Shown one piece after another: positions 43,888-52,701 of a stretch of 64,000 nt of DNA. The notes under the pieces were generated by a model that worked only from the letters and a program-made list of their open reading frames with translations, had not been told where the DNA came from and did not search any database. A program made the translations under genes and the position numbers. Numbering within the stretch: the first letter of the stretch is position 1; the number at the start of each line of letters is the position of its first letter. Origin of the DNA: Lysobacter sp. (GTDB taxonomy: Bacteria; Pseudomonadota; Gammaproteobacteria; Xanthomonadales; Xanthomonadaceae); the NCBI GenBank assembly GCA_019634715.1, contig JAHCAU010000019.1:36041-100040 (forward strand), given 5' to 3'.

Positions 43888-46062
43888 TTACTCGGCGGTC
43901 AGGCCGCGACGCTTGAGCAGCGGCTCGATCTGCGGGTCGCGACCGCGGAACTCCTTGAACGTGGTGATGGCATCTTCCGAACCGCCGCGGCTGAGCAGCT
44001 TGGCGCGGAACCAGTCGCCGTTCTTGCGGCTCAGGCCGCCGTTCTCCTTGAACCACTCCACGCTTTCGGCATCCAGCACTTCCGACCAGATGTAGGCGTA
44101 GTAGCCGGCCGAGTAGCCGCCCATGATGTGGCTGAAGTAGGCGGTGCGGTAACGCGGCGGCACGGCATAGAAGTCGGTGCCGTTGGCCTTGAGTGCGGCT
44201 TCCTCGAACGCGATCACGTCCTTGGCGGCCGGGATGCTGTCGGCCGGCAACTGGTGGAAGCTCTGGTCGAGCATCGCGGCACCGAGGTACTCGGTGGTGG
44301 CGAAGCCCTGGTTGAACTTGGATGCGGCCAGCACCTTGTCGAGCAGTTCCTTCGGCATCGGCGCGCCGGTCTGGTAGTGCTTGGCGTAGTTCGCCAGCAC
44401 TTCCGGCCAGTCGGCCCACATCTCGTTGACCTGCGACGGGTATTCGACGAAGTCGCGCGGCACGTTGGTGCCCGAGAAGCGCGGGTAGGTCACGTTCGAG
44501 AACATGCCGTGCAGCGCGTGGCCGAATTCGTGGAAGGTCGTGGTCACTTCGTCCCAGGTCATCAGCGTGGGCTGGCCGGCCGGCGGCTTGGGAATGTTGA
44601 GATGGTTGGCGACCACCGGCAGGTTGCCGGTGAGCTTCGACTGCGAGACGTACTCGTTCATCCATGCACCACCGCGCTTGGACGAACGGGCGTACATGTC
44701 GGCGAGGAAGATCGACAACTGCTTGCCGTCGGCATCGAACACGTCGTAGACCAGCACGTCGGGGTGGTAGACCGGCAGGTCGGTGCGCTGCTTGAAGGTC
44801 AGGCCGTACAGCTTGTTGGCGGCGAAGAACACGCCGTTCTCCAGCACGTTCTTCATCTCGAAGTACGGCTTGAGCTGCGATTCGTCGAAGTTGTAGCGGG
44901 CCTGACGGACCTTCTCGGCGTAGAACGCCCAGTCCCACGGTTCCAGCTTGAAGCTCGGCTGGCCCTTGGCCTTCTGTTCGGCGTCGATCACCGCCTGCAT
45001 GTCGGCGGCTTCGCGTTTGGCGTTGGCCACGGCGGCCGGCGCCAGCTTGCCCAGCATCGCGTTGACGGCGTCCGGATTGCGTGCGGTTTCGTCTTCCAGC
45101 ACGTAGGCGGCGTGGTTCGGGTAGCCCATGATCTTCGCGCGTTCGGCGCGCAGCTTGAGCACCTGCGACACGATGGCGGTGTTGTCGAACTCGTTGCCGC
45201 GGCTGCCGCGGGCGATCGAGGCCTTGTACAGGCGCTCGCGCAAAGCGCGGTTCTCGAGCTGGGCGAGGGCCGGCTGGCCGGTGGTGTTGAGCAGGGCGAT
45301 GACGTACTTGCCTTCGAGCTTGCGCGCCTTGGCCGCTTCGGCGGCGGCGGAGACCTGCTCGTCGGACAGGCCGGCGAGTTCCTCCTTCGTGTCGACCACG
45401 ACCGCCGAGGCGTTCACTTCGGCCAGTACGTTCTGGCTGAACTTGGTGCCCAGGGTCGCCAGTTCGGCGTTGATCGCCTTCACGCGGGCCTTCTGCGCCT
45501 CGCTGAGGTTGGCGCCGGAGCGGACGAAATCGGTGTAGTAGCGCTCGACCAGGCGCACGCCTTCGGCGTCGAGGCCGAGATCGTTGCGGCGGTCGTGGAG
45601 CGACTTGATGCGCGCGAACAGCTTGGGATTGAGCGAAATGGCGTCGCCGTGCGCGGAGAACTTCGCAGCGTAGTCGCTCTGCAGCTTCTCGCGGGTGTCG
45701 TTGGTGTCGGCGCCGGTGAGGTTGAAGAAGACGGACAGGCTGCGGTTGAGGATCTGGCCGCTCTTCTCCAGCGCGACGATGGTGTTCTCGAAGGTCGCCG
45801 GCTGGCGGTTGTTCGCGATCGCGTTCACTTCCTTCAGCTGTTCCGCCATGCCGCGGTCGAAGGCCGGCGCGAAGTCGCTGTCCTTGATCCTGTCGAACTG
45901 CGGATATTTCAGCGACAGCGGACTGTCGGCGAACAGCGGGTTGCTCTGGGTGGCTGCGGTGGACATGGCGGGTTTCTTGTCGGCGGCATGGGCCTGGATG
46001 GCGCCCCCGGCGAGGCCGGTGGCGATGGCCAGCGCAAGCGCGCAGGCGGTGGGACGGGTCAT
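43888..46062 (-). CDS. dcp: M3 family peptidyl-dipeptidase (Dcp-like), exported
   Basis: A 724-aa M3 zinc metallopeptidase of the dipeptidyl carboxypeptidase type. Signal peptide MTRPTACALALAIATGLAGG to about residue 27; helical body with the typical opening FADSPLSLKYPQFDRIKDSD; zinc motif TFHEFGHALHGMFSN (HExGH) with the third ligand in YPSQVNEMWADWPE; ending AYIWSEVLDAESVEWFKENG. The ATG at 46062 begins the signal peptide. Export suggests degradation of peptides in the periplasm or outside. Confidence 0.93.
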   Translation of the reverse strand: MTRPTACALALAIATGLAGGAIQAHAADKKPAMSTAATQSNPLFADSPLSLKYPQFDRIKDSDFAPAFDRGMAEQLKEVNAIANNRQPATFENTIVALEKSGQILNRSLSVFFNLTGADTNDTREKLQSDYAAKFSAHGDAISLNPKLFARIKSLHDRRNDLGLDAEGVRLVERYYTDFVRSGANLSEAQKARVKAINAELATLGTKFSQNVLAEVNASAVVVDTKEELAGLSDEQVSAAAEAAKARKLEGKYVIALLNTTGQPALAQLENRALRERLYKASIARGSRGNEFDNTAIVSQVLKLRAERAKIMGYPNHAAYVLEDETARNPDAVNAMLGKLAPAAVANAKREAADMQAVIDAEQKAKGQPSFKLEPWDWAFYAEKVRQARYNFDESQLKPYFEMKNVLENGVFFAANKLYGLTFKQRTDLPVYHPDVLVYDVFDADGKQLSIFLADMYARSSKRGGAWMNEYVSQSKLTGNLPVVANHLNIPKPPAGQPTLMTWDEVTTTFHEFGHALHGMFSNVTYPRFSGTNVPRDFVEYPSQVNEMWADWPEVLANYAKHYQTGAPMPKELLDKVLAASKFNQGFATTEYLGAAMLDQSFHQLPADSIPAAKDVIAFEEAALKANGTDFYAVPPRYRTAYFSHIMGGYSAGYYAYIWSEVLDAESVEWFKENGGLSRKNGDWFRAKLLSRGGSEDAITTFKEFRGRDPQIEPLLKRRGLTAE

Positions 46063-46150
46063 GGCGATCCTCGGAGAGGGATGGTCGGGCGGTGGACAGG
46101 GTAGCGGATGGGGGCCGGCGCCGCGCATGACGAAAGGCATGGCCGCCCGG

Positions 46151-46180
46151 GGCCGGTCCAGTCCGGGCCGGTCCAGCCCG
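46151..46180. repeat. 15-bp tandem duplication upstream of the receptor gene
   Basis: GGCCGGTCCAGTCCG is followed directly by GGCCGGTCCAGCCCG (one mismatch), in the spacer between dcp and the TonB-dependent receptor. Confidence 0.7.
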
Positions 46181-46210
46181 GATCGAGTCCGTGCTCCATC
46201 ACGATTTGTT

Positions 46211-46216
46211 TACAAT
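46211..46216 (+). promoter_or_regulatory. Candidate -10 for the TonB-dependent receptor
   Basis: TACAAT (5 of 6) in a short A/T-rich patch (GATTTGTTTACAATTC) about 90 bp before the receptor ATG. A weak -35 only. Confidence 0.4.
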
Positions 46217-46302
46217 TCGCGCCCCCTTGCCGGCATGATCGGCACACCCGCGCGGACGGGGGCGCCAGCCGGCACCGTCCGCTTCCAGCCCGAGGACTCC
46301 CC

Positions 46303-48561
46303 ATGCTCGTTCCCCATCGTTCGACCCGCCGCGCCCTGCGCCTGGGCGGCCTCACCGTCGCCGTCCTGCTGGCCCTGCCTGCCATGGCCCAGGACGCCGC
46401 ATCGCCCGGCGCCCCCGAACTCGACACCATCACCGTCACCGCGCAGCGCCGCGCCGAGAACATCCAGGACGTGCCGATGGCGATCACGACCCTGGATCGC
46501 GAGAAGATCGAGGCCCTGACCGCCAGCGGCGACGACATCCGCCTGCTGTCTGGTCGCCTGCCGAGCCTGAACATCGAATCCTCGTTCGGTCGCGCCTTCC
46601 CGCGCTTCTACATCCGCGGCCTGGGCAACACCGATTTCGACCTCAACGCCTCGCAGCCGGTGTCGCTGGTGTACGACGGCGTGGTCCAGGAAAACCCGAT
46701 CCTCAAGGGCTTCCCGCTGTTCGACCTCGACGGCATCGAAATGGCCCGGGGCCCGCAGGGCACGCTGTTCGGCCGCAACTCGCCGGCCGGCATCATCAAG
46801 TTCGAATCCGCGCGTCCGCAGGACGAGTTCGGTGGCTACGCGCGCATCGGCGTCGGCGACCGTCGCCAGGTCAACCTGGAAGGCGCGATCACCGGGCCGG
46901 TCGGCGAGAACACCGCCGCGCGCCTGTCGATCATGCGCCAGAGCCGTGCCGACTGGGTCGACAACGTCAACAACGGCCCGGGCGATGATCTCGAAGGTTA
47001 CGAAGAGACGGCCGCGCGCCTGCAGTTCCTGTTCAAGCCGAGCGACCGCTTCGAAGCGCTGGCCAACGTGCATGCGCGCAAGCTCGAAGGCACCGCGCGC
47101 CTGTTCCGCGCCAGCATCATCAAGCCCGGCACCAACGAACTGCGCGACGACTTCCGCCGCGACCAGGTGTCGATCGATGGCGTGAACGAGCAGCAGCTCG
47201 ACCAGATCGGCGGCAACCTGCGCATGCGCTGGGATCTCGGCAAGGTCAGCCTGCATTCGATCACCGGCTACGAGAGCGTCGATGCCTTCAGCCGTGGCGA
47301 CATCGATGGCGGTTCCAGCTACGGCTTCCCGCCGGACCAACTGGGCGAATCGCTGTTCCCGGCCGAATCCGCCGATGGCCTGCCGCGCCACCGCCAGTGG
47401 AGCCAGGAATTCCGGATCGAATCCAACGACTGGGGGCGCTTCGACTGGCAGGCCGGCCTGTTCTGGTTCGACGAGCGCATCCAGGTCGACAGTTTCAGCT
47501 ACGACACCTTCGGCCCGGGCAACCCGCAGAACGGTTACGCCACCCAGCGCCAGGACAACACGGCCTGGGCCGTCTTCGCCTCGGGCGATTTCGACGTGAC
47601 CGAGCGCTTCAAGCTGCGCGGCGGCCTGCGTTACACCGACGACCGCAAGACGTTCGTCGCCGAGCGCGTGGTCGGCCCGTTCGGCCCGCCGATTCCGCAG
47701 ATCCGGGTCAGCCCGGACGACACCCATCTCAGCTGGGATCTCAGCGGCGTGTTCCAGGCCAGCGACAACGTGAACGTCTACGGTCGCGTCGCCACCGGCT
47801 TCCGCGCGCCGAGCGTGCAGGGCCGCCTGATGTTCGCCGATGCCTCGCTGCCGTCGAACCAGCTGGTCACCGTGGCCGACAGCGAGACCGTGCTGTCGTA
47901 CGAAGCCGGCGTGAAGGCGACGCTGTGGGACAACCGCCTGCGCCTGGGCTTCGCGCTGTACCGCTACACCGTCGACGACCAGCAGCTGACCGCCGTCGGC
48001 GGCGCCAGCAACATCGCGACCCTGGTCAATGCCGACCGCAGCGTCGGGCAGGGTGCGGAACTCGATGTGCAGGCGTGGCTGACCGACCGCCTGTTCGTCA
48101 CCTTCGGCGCCAGCTACAACGACACCGAGATCCAGGACAAGACCTTGAGCGTGTTCCAGTGCGGCGCGCTGTGCACGCCGACCGATCCGGCCGGCCCGGT
48201 CGCGGGCACGCGCCTGATCGACGGCAACCCGCTGCCGCAGGCGCCCAGGCACGTCTACAACCTCACCGCGCGCTACGGCATCCCGCTGGGCAATGCCGAG
48301 TTCTTCGTCTACACGGACTGGGCCTACCGCAGCAAGGTCAACTTCTTCCTGTACGAATCGACCGAATTCACCGGCGATCCGCTGCTGGAAGGCGGCCTGC
48401 GCCTGGGCGTGAACTGGAAGGACGGCCGCTACGAAGTGGTGGCCTACGGACGCAACATCACCGACGAGCAGGCCATCGTCGGCGCCATCGACTTCAACAA
48501 CCTGACCGGCTTCCTCAACGAGCCGCGTACGTGGGGCGTGGAGTTCAAGGCGAGCTTCTGA
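46303..48561 (+). CDS. TonB-dependent outer-membrane receptor
   Basis: A 752-aa outer-membrane receptor. Signal peptide to about residue 31 (LTVAVLLALPAMAQ), then a TonB-box-like LDTITVTAQRR (residues 40-50), plug domain (VPMAITTLDREKIEAL, FYIRGLGNTDFDL, DGIEMARGPQGTLFGRNSPA), and a 22-strand beta barrel ending in WGVEFKASF with the terminal aromatic. It resembles the CirA/FecA-like receptors in Xanthomonadaceae; the ligand could be a siderophore, vitamin or sugar. No regulator or transport partner is adjacent. Intrinsic terminator follows. Confidence 0.92.
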   Translation: MLVPHRSTRRALRLGGLTVAVLLALPAMAQDAASPGAPELDTITVTAQRRAENIQDVPMAITTLDREKIEALTASGDDIRLLSGRLPSLNIESSFGRAFPRFYIRGLGNTDFDLNASQPVSLVYDGVVQENPILKGFPLFDLDGIEMARGPQGTLFGRNSPAGIIKFESARPQDEFGGYARIGVGDRRQVNLEGAITGPVGENTAARLSIMRQSRADWVDNVNNGPGDDLEGYEETAARLQFLFKPSDRFEALANVHARKLEGTARLFRASIIKPGTNELRDDFRRDQVSIDGVNEQQLDQIGGNLRMRWDLGKVSLHSITGYESVDAFSRGDIDGGSSYGFPPDQLGESLFPAESADGLPRHRQWSQEFRIESNDWGRFDWQAGLFWFDERIQVDSFSYDTFGPGNPQNGYATQRQDNTAWAVFASGDFDVTERFKLRGGLRYTDDRKTFVAERVVGPFGPPIPQIRVSPDDTHLSWDLSGVFQASDNVNVYGRVATGFRAPSVQGRLMFADASLPSNQLVTVADSETVLSYEAGVKATLWDNRLRLGFALYRYTVDDQQLTAVGGASNIATLVNADRSVGQGAELDVQAWLTDRLFVTFGASYNDTEIQDKTLSVFQCGALCTPTDPAGPVAGTRLIDGNPLPQAPRHVYNLTARYGIPLGNAEFFVYTDWAYRSKVNFFLYESTEFTGDPLLEGGLRLGVNWKDGRYEVVAYGRNITDEQAIVGAIDFNNLTGFLNEPRTWGVEFKASF

Positions 48562-48589
48562 TCACAGTCATGATTCCCATGCAATGAAC

Positions 48590-48625
48590 GAACGGGCGCC
48601 GATCACGGCGCCCGTTCTGTTTTTG
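48590..48625 (+). terminator. Intrinsic terminator after the receptor gene
   Basis: A perfect 11-bp stem (GAACGGGCGCC / GGCGCCCGTTC, 6-base loop) followed by TGTTTTTG. Confidence 0.92.
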
Positions 48626-48704
48626 TGGAGAGGATCGAAGATCCGCTGCACCATTTCCGCCAGCCCGCACACCTGCAGCGCCCCGGCGTACGTTCTGCTG
48701 ACAA

Positions 48705-48731
48705 CGCGCAGCGGAGCTTCGCTCCGCGCTA
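48705..48731. repeat. REP-like palindrome
   Basis: GCGGAGC-TTC-GCTCCGC flanked by GCGCA and GCTAC. It is the GTAGCGCGGAGCGAAGCTCC type of short intergenic palindrome, close to the stop of the MerR gene. Confidence 0.6.
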
Positions 48732-48739
48732 CAAAGGGC

Positions 48740-49510
48740 TCATGCGCCGTGACGGGCCGCGTTCGCGCATACGGCGGCTTCGATGTAGGCCGCGAGGCCG
48801 TCCGCTTGGCGGTCGTAGTGCGCCTGGAAGCGCGGATCGGCGGTGTACATCGCCGCGACGCTCGCATGCATTGCGTGGTTGCAGGGGTAATGGTGCCGAT
48901 CGATGTGCGCGCGGTGCGATTCGGCCAGCGCCATCGCCGCCTCGCCGTCCGCAGCCTTGCCGCGCTGCATCGCGTTGGCGAACGCGCGGGTGATCGCATC
49001 GGCCTCGGCCTGGATGCGCGCCCAGTCGTCCTTCGTATAGCTGCGGGTGCGGGCCTGCGAAGCCTTCCAGGCCTCGCCATCGCCCCAGCGTCGCCGCGCT
49101 TCTTCGGCGTATTCGCCGTTGTGGAATGTGTCGAAACCGTCGAACAGGTGTTCGGTGTGCATGGTCGTGTCTCCATCGAGTGTCTGAAGGGTCGCATCGA
49201 CCGCTTTCAGGACCGCTTCCCCGTGTCGCAAGCGCGACTGCAGTGCGGCGCGTTGCTCGGTCAGCGCCGCCCGTCGGCGCGCCGGCGGGGCGTCGATCAG
49301 ATCGCGCACGCTCTCCAGCGCGAACCCCAATTCCCGGAACAGCAGCACCTGTTGCAGCCGGCGCAGGTCGTCGTCGGTGTACAGCCGATAGCCGGCGGCG
49401 CTGCGCATCGACGGCGACACCAGGCCGATGTCGTCGTAATGATGCAGGGCGCGGACGGTCAGCCCGGTGAGGGCGGCGACGCGGCCGACGGTGAGGGGGT
49501 GGGTGGACAT
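48740..49510 (-). CDS. MerR family regulator with TipAS domain
   Basis: A 256-aa transcription regulator. The N-terminal MerR winged helix reads LTVGRVAALTGLTVRALHHY, then DDIGLVSPSMRSAAGYRLYT, followed by the dimer coiled coil. The C-terminal half is a TipAS (antibiotic-binding) domain: TEHLFDGFDTFHNGEYAEEA, RRWGDGEAWKASQARTRSYT and MYTADPRFQAHYDRQADGLA. TipAL-like proteins bind thiopeptides and activate their own promoter and efflux genes. No efflux gene is adjacent. ATG at 49510 (MSTHPLTVGR) fits the family start. Confidence 0.9.
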   Translation of the reverse strand: MSTHPLTVGRVAALTGLTVRALHHYDDIGLVSPSMRSAAGYRLYTDDDLRRLQQVLLFRELGFALESVRDLIDAPPARRRAALTEQRAALQSRLRHGEAVLKAVDATLQTLDGDTTMHTEHLFDGFDTFHNGEYAEEARRRWGDGEAWKASQARTRSYTKDDWARIQAEADAITRAFANAMQRGKAADGEAAMALAESHRAHIDRHHYPCNHAMHASVAAMYTADPRFQAHYDRQADGLAAYIEAAVCANAARHGA

Positions 49511-49597
49511 GCGGTGGATGGTAGCGGTCGATGCGGGGCGCATGCTGCGGCCTGACGCCGCGTGAGGGTCAAGCGCCTCGGGCCCGAGTGCTCATGT

Positions 49598-50254
49598 TCA
49601 GTGCGTCGCGCCCGCGCCGATCCGCAGGTCCCTGCGCGTGCGCAGCGCCGTCTCGATGCAGACCTGCAAGCCGGCAACGATCGTATCCAGATCGAGCGAT
49701 GGCGTGCCCGGCATGGCCTCCACCTGCTGGGGCAGGAACGGGATGTGCACGAAACCGCCACGGATGCGCGTGCCGGCGAGCGCATGCATCAGCACGTAGA
49801 ACACCTGGTTGCAGACGAAGGTGCCGGCAGTCTGCGAGATCTCGGCGGGGATGCCGGCGGCGCGCAGGTCCGCATGCATGGCCTTGATCGGCAGGGTCGT
49901 GAAATAGGCGGCCGGTCCGCGCCTGACCACGGGCGTATCGATCGGCTGTGCGCCGGCGTTGTCGGGAATGCGCGCGTCGTTGACGTTGATCGCCACGCGC
50001 TCGAGCGACATCGACGCGCGTCCGCCTGCCTGGCCGATGCAGAGCACCAGCTCCGGCGCATGTCGGCGCAATGCGGCCCGCAGCGCTTTCGGAGCCCCGT
50101 CGAAGGTCGTCGGCAATTCCTCCGCAACGATTTGCCTTCCGGCGATGCTCTTGCCATGCAGGCGCGAGACGGCTTCCCAGCTTGGATTGACCGTGTCGCC
50201 GCCGAAGGGGTCGAAGCCGGTGAGCAGGACGGTGCGGGTCTGTCGTGCCTTCAT
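49598..50254 (-). CDS. pcp: Pyroglutamyl-peptidase I
   Basis: Pcp removes N-terminal pyroglutamate (5-oxoproline) from peptides. The 218-aa cysteine peptidase (C15) has TVLLTGFDPFGGDTVNPSWE, the catalytic Glu region near LERVAINVNDARIPDN, the catalytic Cys in TAGTFVCNQVFYVLMHAL and the His in GGFVHIPFLPQQ. It is the last gene in a minus-strand cluster of 5-oxoproline genes (pxpA-DUF969-DUF979-pcp), overlapping or abutting DUF979 by 4 bp, so its product 5-oxoproline would feed PxpABC. Confidence 0.94.
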   Translation of the reverse strand: MKARQTRTVLLTGFDPFGGDTVNPSWEAVSRLHGKSIAGRQIVAEELPTTFDGAPKALRAALRRHAPELVLCIGQAGGRASMSLERVAINVNDARIPDNAGAQPIDTPVVRRGPAAYFTTLPIKAMHADLRAAGIPAEISQTAGTFVCNQVFYVLMHALAGTRIRGGFVHIPFLPQQVEAMPGTPSLDLDTIVAGLQVCIETALRTRRDLRIGAGATH

Positions 50255-50258
50255 TCCA

Positions 50259-51215
50259 TCACCTGAAGGCGATGACGTACATCAGCAGGATGTTGCACAC
50301 GAGCAGCAGCGCGCCGGTGCGCCACTGCGCGCGGATCACGCCGTACGGGTCCTTCAGTTCCAGCAACGCGGCCGGCACCAGGTTGAAGTTGGCGGCCATC
50401 GGCGTCATCAGCGTGCCGCAGTAGCCCGAGAGCATGCCGATCGCCGCCAGCGACGCGGCGTCGGCGCCATGCAGCTGCACCAGCAGGGGCAGGGCGATGC
50501 CGCCGGTCATCACCGGGAACGCAGCGAAGGCGTTGCCCATGATGATCGTGAACAGCGCCATGCCCAGCCCGTAGGCGACCACGATGAGAAAGGGATTGTC
50601 GACCGGCACGATCGCGCGCACCACGCCCGAAACGGCGGCATCGACGCCGGCTGCCTGGAACACGCTGCCCAGCGTGGCGAGGAGCAGCGGCAGCAGCGCC
50701 GCCCAGCCGATGGCGTCGACCAGTCGCCGCGATTGTTCGACAGCGGTATCCGGCGATCGCCGCGTCATCGTGCAGGCGACGATCAGGGCGACGACGCAGG
50801 CGACCGCCAGCGAGGTCAGCGTGGCGGTGTTGGCGCTGTCGAAGAGCGGTAAGCCGTCGAATTGCAGATGCTTGGCGGACAGCGTCCCGACGACGGTGAT
50901 CGCCGGAATCAGCAGTGCCGGCAGGAACAGCCTGTGGCCGAAGCGTGCGGCGTCGCTGCGCTTCGCTTCCGGCGTGCTCTCGCCGTAGCGGCCTGCGCGC
51001 AGGCCGCCGAAGCCGGCGATCAGCACCAGCACGACCACGCACGCGCCCACTGCACGCACCGGCATGTGCTCGGCCGCGAACAGCAGCAGCGCCAGCAAGG
51101 CCCAGAACAGCGCGGTGGTGTGCCGGCGCGGGTTGCCGGCGTCGCGCAGGCCGCGCCAGGCCAGTGCGCCGAAATACAGGCCGAGCAGCCAGTAGACCGG
51201 GGTCAGGGTGATCAT
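50259..51215 (-). CDS. DUF979 membrane protein, putative 5-oxoproline permease component
   Basis: A 318-aa integral membrane protein of the DUF979 family, about nine helices. MITLTPVYWLLGLYFGALAW at the start; QFDGLPLFDSANTATLTSLA, and MGNAFAAFPVMTGGIALPLL and CGTLMTPMAANFNLVPAALL near the end. DUF969 and DUF979 are always paired and usually sit beside pcp and pxp genes, so a permease for 5-oxoproline is likely, by context only. Start overlaps the DUF969 stop (ATGA). Confidence 0.88.
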   Translation of the reverse strand: MITLTPVYWLLGLYFGALAWRGLRDAGNPRRHTTALFWALLALLLFAAEHMPVRAVGACVVVLVLIAGFGGLRAGRYGESTPEAKRSDAARFGHRLFLPALLIPAITVVGTLSAKHLQFDGLPLFDSANTATLTSLAVACVVALIVACTMTRRSPDTAVEQSRRLVDAIGWAALLPLLLATLGSVFQAAGVDAAVSGVVRAIVPVDNPFLIVVAYGLGMALFTIIMGNAFAAFPVMTGGIALPLLVQLHGADAASLAAIGMLSGYCGTLMTPMAANFNLVPAALLELKDPYGVIRAQWRTGALLLVCNILLMYVIAFR

Positions 51216-51937
51216 GGCGAGCCCTGCGCCGAGGGCTGCGCTGCGGCATCGCGCGCGGCGCGCTGCGCGATCGTGCGCTCGAGCCGGTGGATGCGCCAGC
51301 TGTGGATGACGAAGGCGCAGATCGCGGTCGGGATGCCCCACAGCGCGATCGTCATCGGCGCCAGCTCGATGCCGTTCTCGGCGAAGAAACTCTGGATCAG
51401 CAGCACCGCGCCGAATGCGAAGAAGATGTCCTCGCCGAAGAACAGGCCGATGTTGTCGGTGCCGGCGGCCATCGCGCGCACGCGCTCGCGTTCGTCGTCG
51501 GTCAGCGCGCCGTGCTTCGCTTCGGCAGTGGCCTCGGACATCGGTGCGACCAGCGGACGCACGGTCTGCGGGTGGCCGCCGACGCTGGTCAGGCCCAGCG
51601 CCGACAGCGCCTGGCGCAGGAACAGGTAGATCATGAGCAGGCGCGTCATCGTTGCGCCGCGCAGGCGCGCGATCCACGCCTGCGTGTGCTCCTTCAGGCC
51701 ATGGCGCTCCAGCAGGCCGATCACCGGCAGCGTCGCCAGGAACAGCAGCAGGAAGCGCTTCTCGGTGAAGGCCTTGCCGAGGATGTCCAGCACCTCCGGC
51801 GGCGACAGCTTCGCGGCGAACCCGGTGATGAAACCGGCCGCGACGACCACCAGCGCGGGATTGAGCCGCAGCGCGAAGCCGAGCACGACGGCGGCGACGC
51901 CGATCAGCGGCCAGTAGTTGATGAGCGGTTCGGCCAT
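51212..51937 (-). CDS. DUF969 membrane protein, putative 5-oxoproline permease component
   Basis: A 241-aa membrane protein of the DUF969 family (MAEPLINYWPLIGVAAVVLG start; VVVAAGFITGFAAKLSPPEV; LALLxxxGVTSVGGHPQTVRPL-like region reading SALGLTSVGGHPQTVRPL; FFGEDIFFAFGAVLLIQSFF). It is coupled to DUF979 by a 4-bp overlap and begins 4 bp after pxpA. Together the two look like a two-part transporter of the ion-transporter superfamily; the substrate is inferred from neighbours. Confidence 0.88.
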   Translation of the reverse strand: MAEPLINYWPLIGVAAVVLGFALRLNPALVVVAAGFITGFAAKLSPPEVLDILGKAFTEKRFLLLFLATLPVIGLLERHGLKEHTQAWIARLRGATMTRLLMIYLFLRQALSALGLTSVGGHPQTVRPLVAPMSEATAEAKHGALTDDERERVRAMAAGTDNIGLFFGEDIFFAFGAVLLIQSFFAENGIELAPMTIALWGIPTAICAFVIHSWRIHRLERTIAQRAARDAAAQPSAQGSP

Positions 51938-51941
51938 GCGA

Positions 51942-52685
51942 TCAGTCCAGTGCGGTGACGACGATCTCGAAGCGGGCGAGGCGGCCGCGCACGGCGCGCG
52001 CGACGGCGATGGCATCCGCACGATCGCCGTGCAGGCACAGCGTGTCCGCGCGCAGCATCAGCGGGCGACCGCGCTCGTCCCTGGCCAGGCCGAGCGAGGC
52101 GAGCAGGAACGCACGTTCTGCGACCTCTTCGGGCGATTCGACCACAGCGCCCGGGCGATCGCGCGGCAGCAGCCTGCCTTCGGTGTCGTAGCCCCGGTCG
52201 GGAAACACTTCGTGCGCGACCGCCATGCCCAACGTGCGTGCGATGTTCAGCATCTCCGAGCCGGACAGCCCCACGAGGCGCAGCGCCGGATCGATGCGTT
52301 GCACCGTGCGCGCGACTGCCGTCGCGACCTCGACATCCCGCGCCGCGCGGTTGTACAGCGCGCCATGCAGTTTCACGTGGCGCACCGGCACGCCGTGCGC
52401 ACGCGCGAGATCGAGGAAATGCTCGACCTGCGTCTGCACCAGCGTCGCAATGTCCTGCGGCGATTGCCCGGTCTCGCGCCGGCCGAAGTTCTCGCGCTCG
52501 GCATAGCCCGGATGCGCGCCGACCGCCACGCCATGCTTCGAACACAGGCGCAGGGTCTCGGCGATGGTGTCGTCGTCGCCCGCGTGCGCACCGCAGGAAA
52601 CGTTCGCGGAGGAGATCAGCGGCACGATGCCGGCATCGTTGCCGCAGCCTTCGCCGAGATCGCAGTTGAGGTCGATGGTATGCAT
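51942..52685 (-). CDS. pxpA: 5-oxoprolinase subunit PxpA (LamB/YcsF family)
   Basis: PxpA is one of three subunits of the bacterial ATP-dependent 5-oxoprolinase, which opens 5-oxoproline to glutamate. The 247-aa protein starts IDLNCDLGEGCGNDAGIVPL, then ISSANVSCGAHAGDDDTIAE, GAHPGYAERENFGRRET, HVKLHGALYNRAARD and EVFPDRGYDTEGRLLPRDRP, the whole LamB/YcsF signature. Its partners pxpB and pxpC lie at 56.6-58.2 kb on the same strand, separated from it by an effector and lipoprotein gene. Confidence 0.94.
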   Translation of the reverse strand: MHTIDLNCDLGEGCGNDAGIVPLISSANVSCGAHAGDDDTIAETLRLCSKHGVAVGAHPGYAERENFGRRETGQSPQDIATLVQTQVEHFLDLARAHGVPVRHVKLHGALYNRAARDVEVATAVARTVQRIDPALRLVGLSGSEMLNIARTLGMAVAHEVFPDRGYDTEGRLLPRDRPGAVVESPEEVAERAFLLASLGLARDERGRPLMLRADTLCLHGDRADAIAVARAVRGRLARFEIVVTALD

Positions 52686-52701
52686 GGGGTGTCGTCGAGC
52701 G

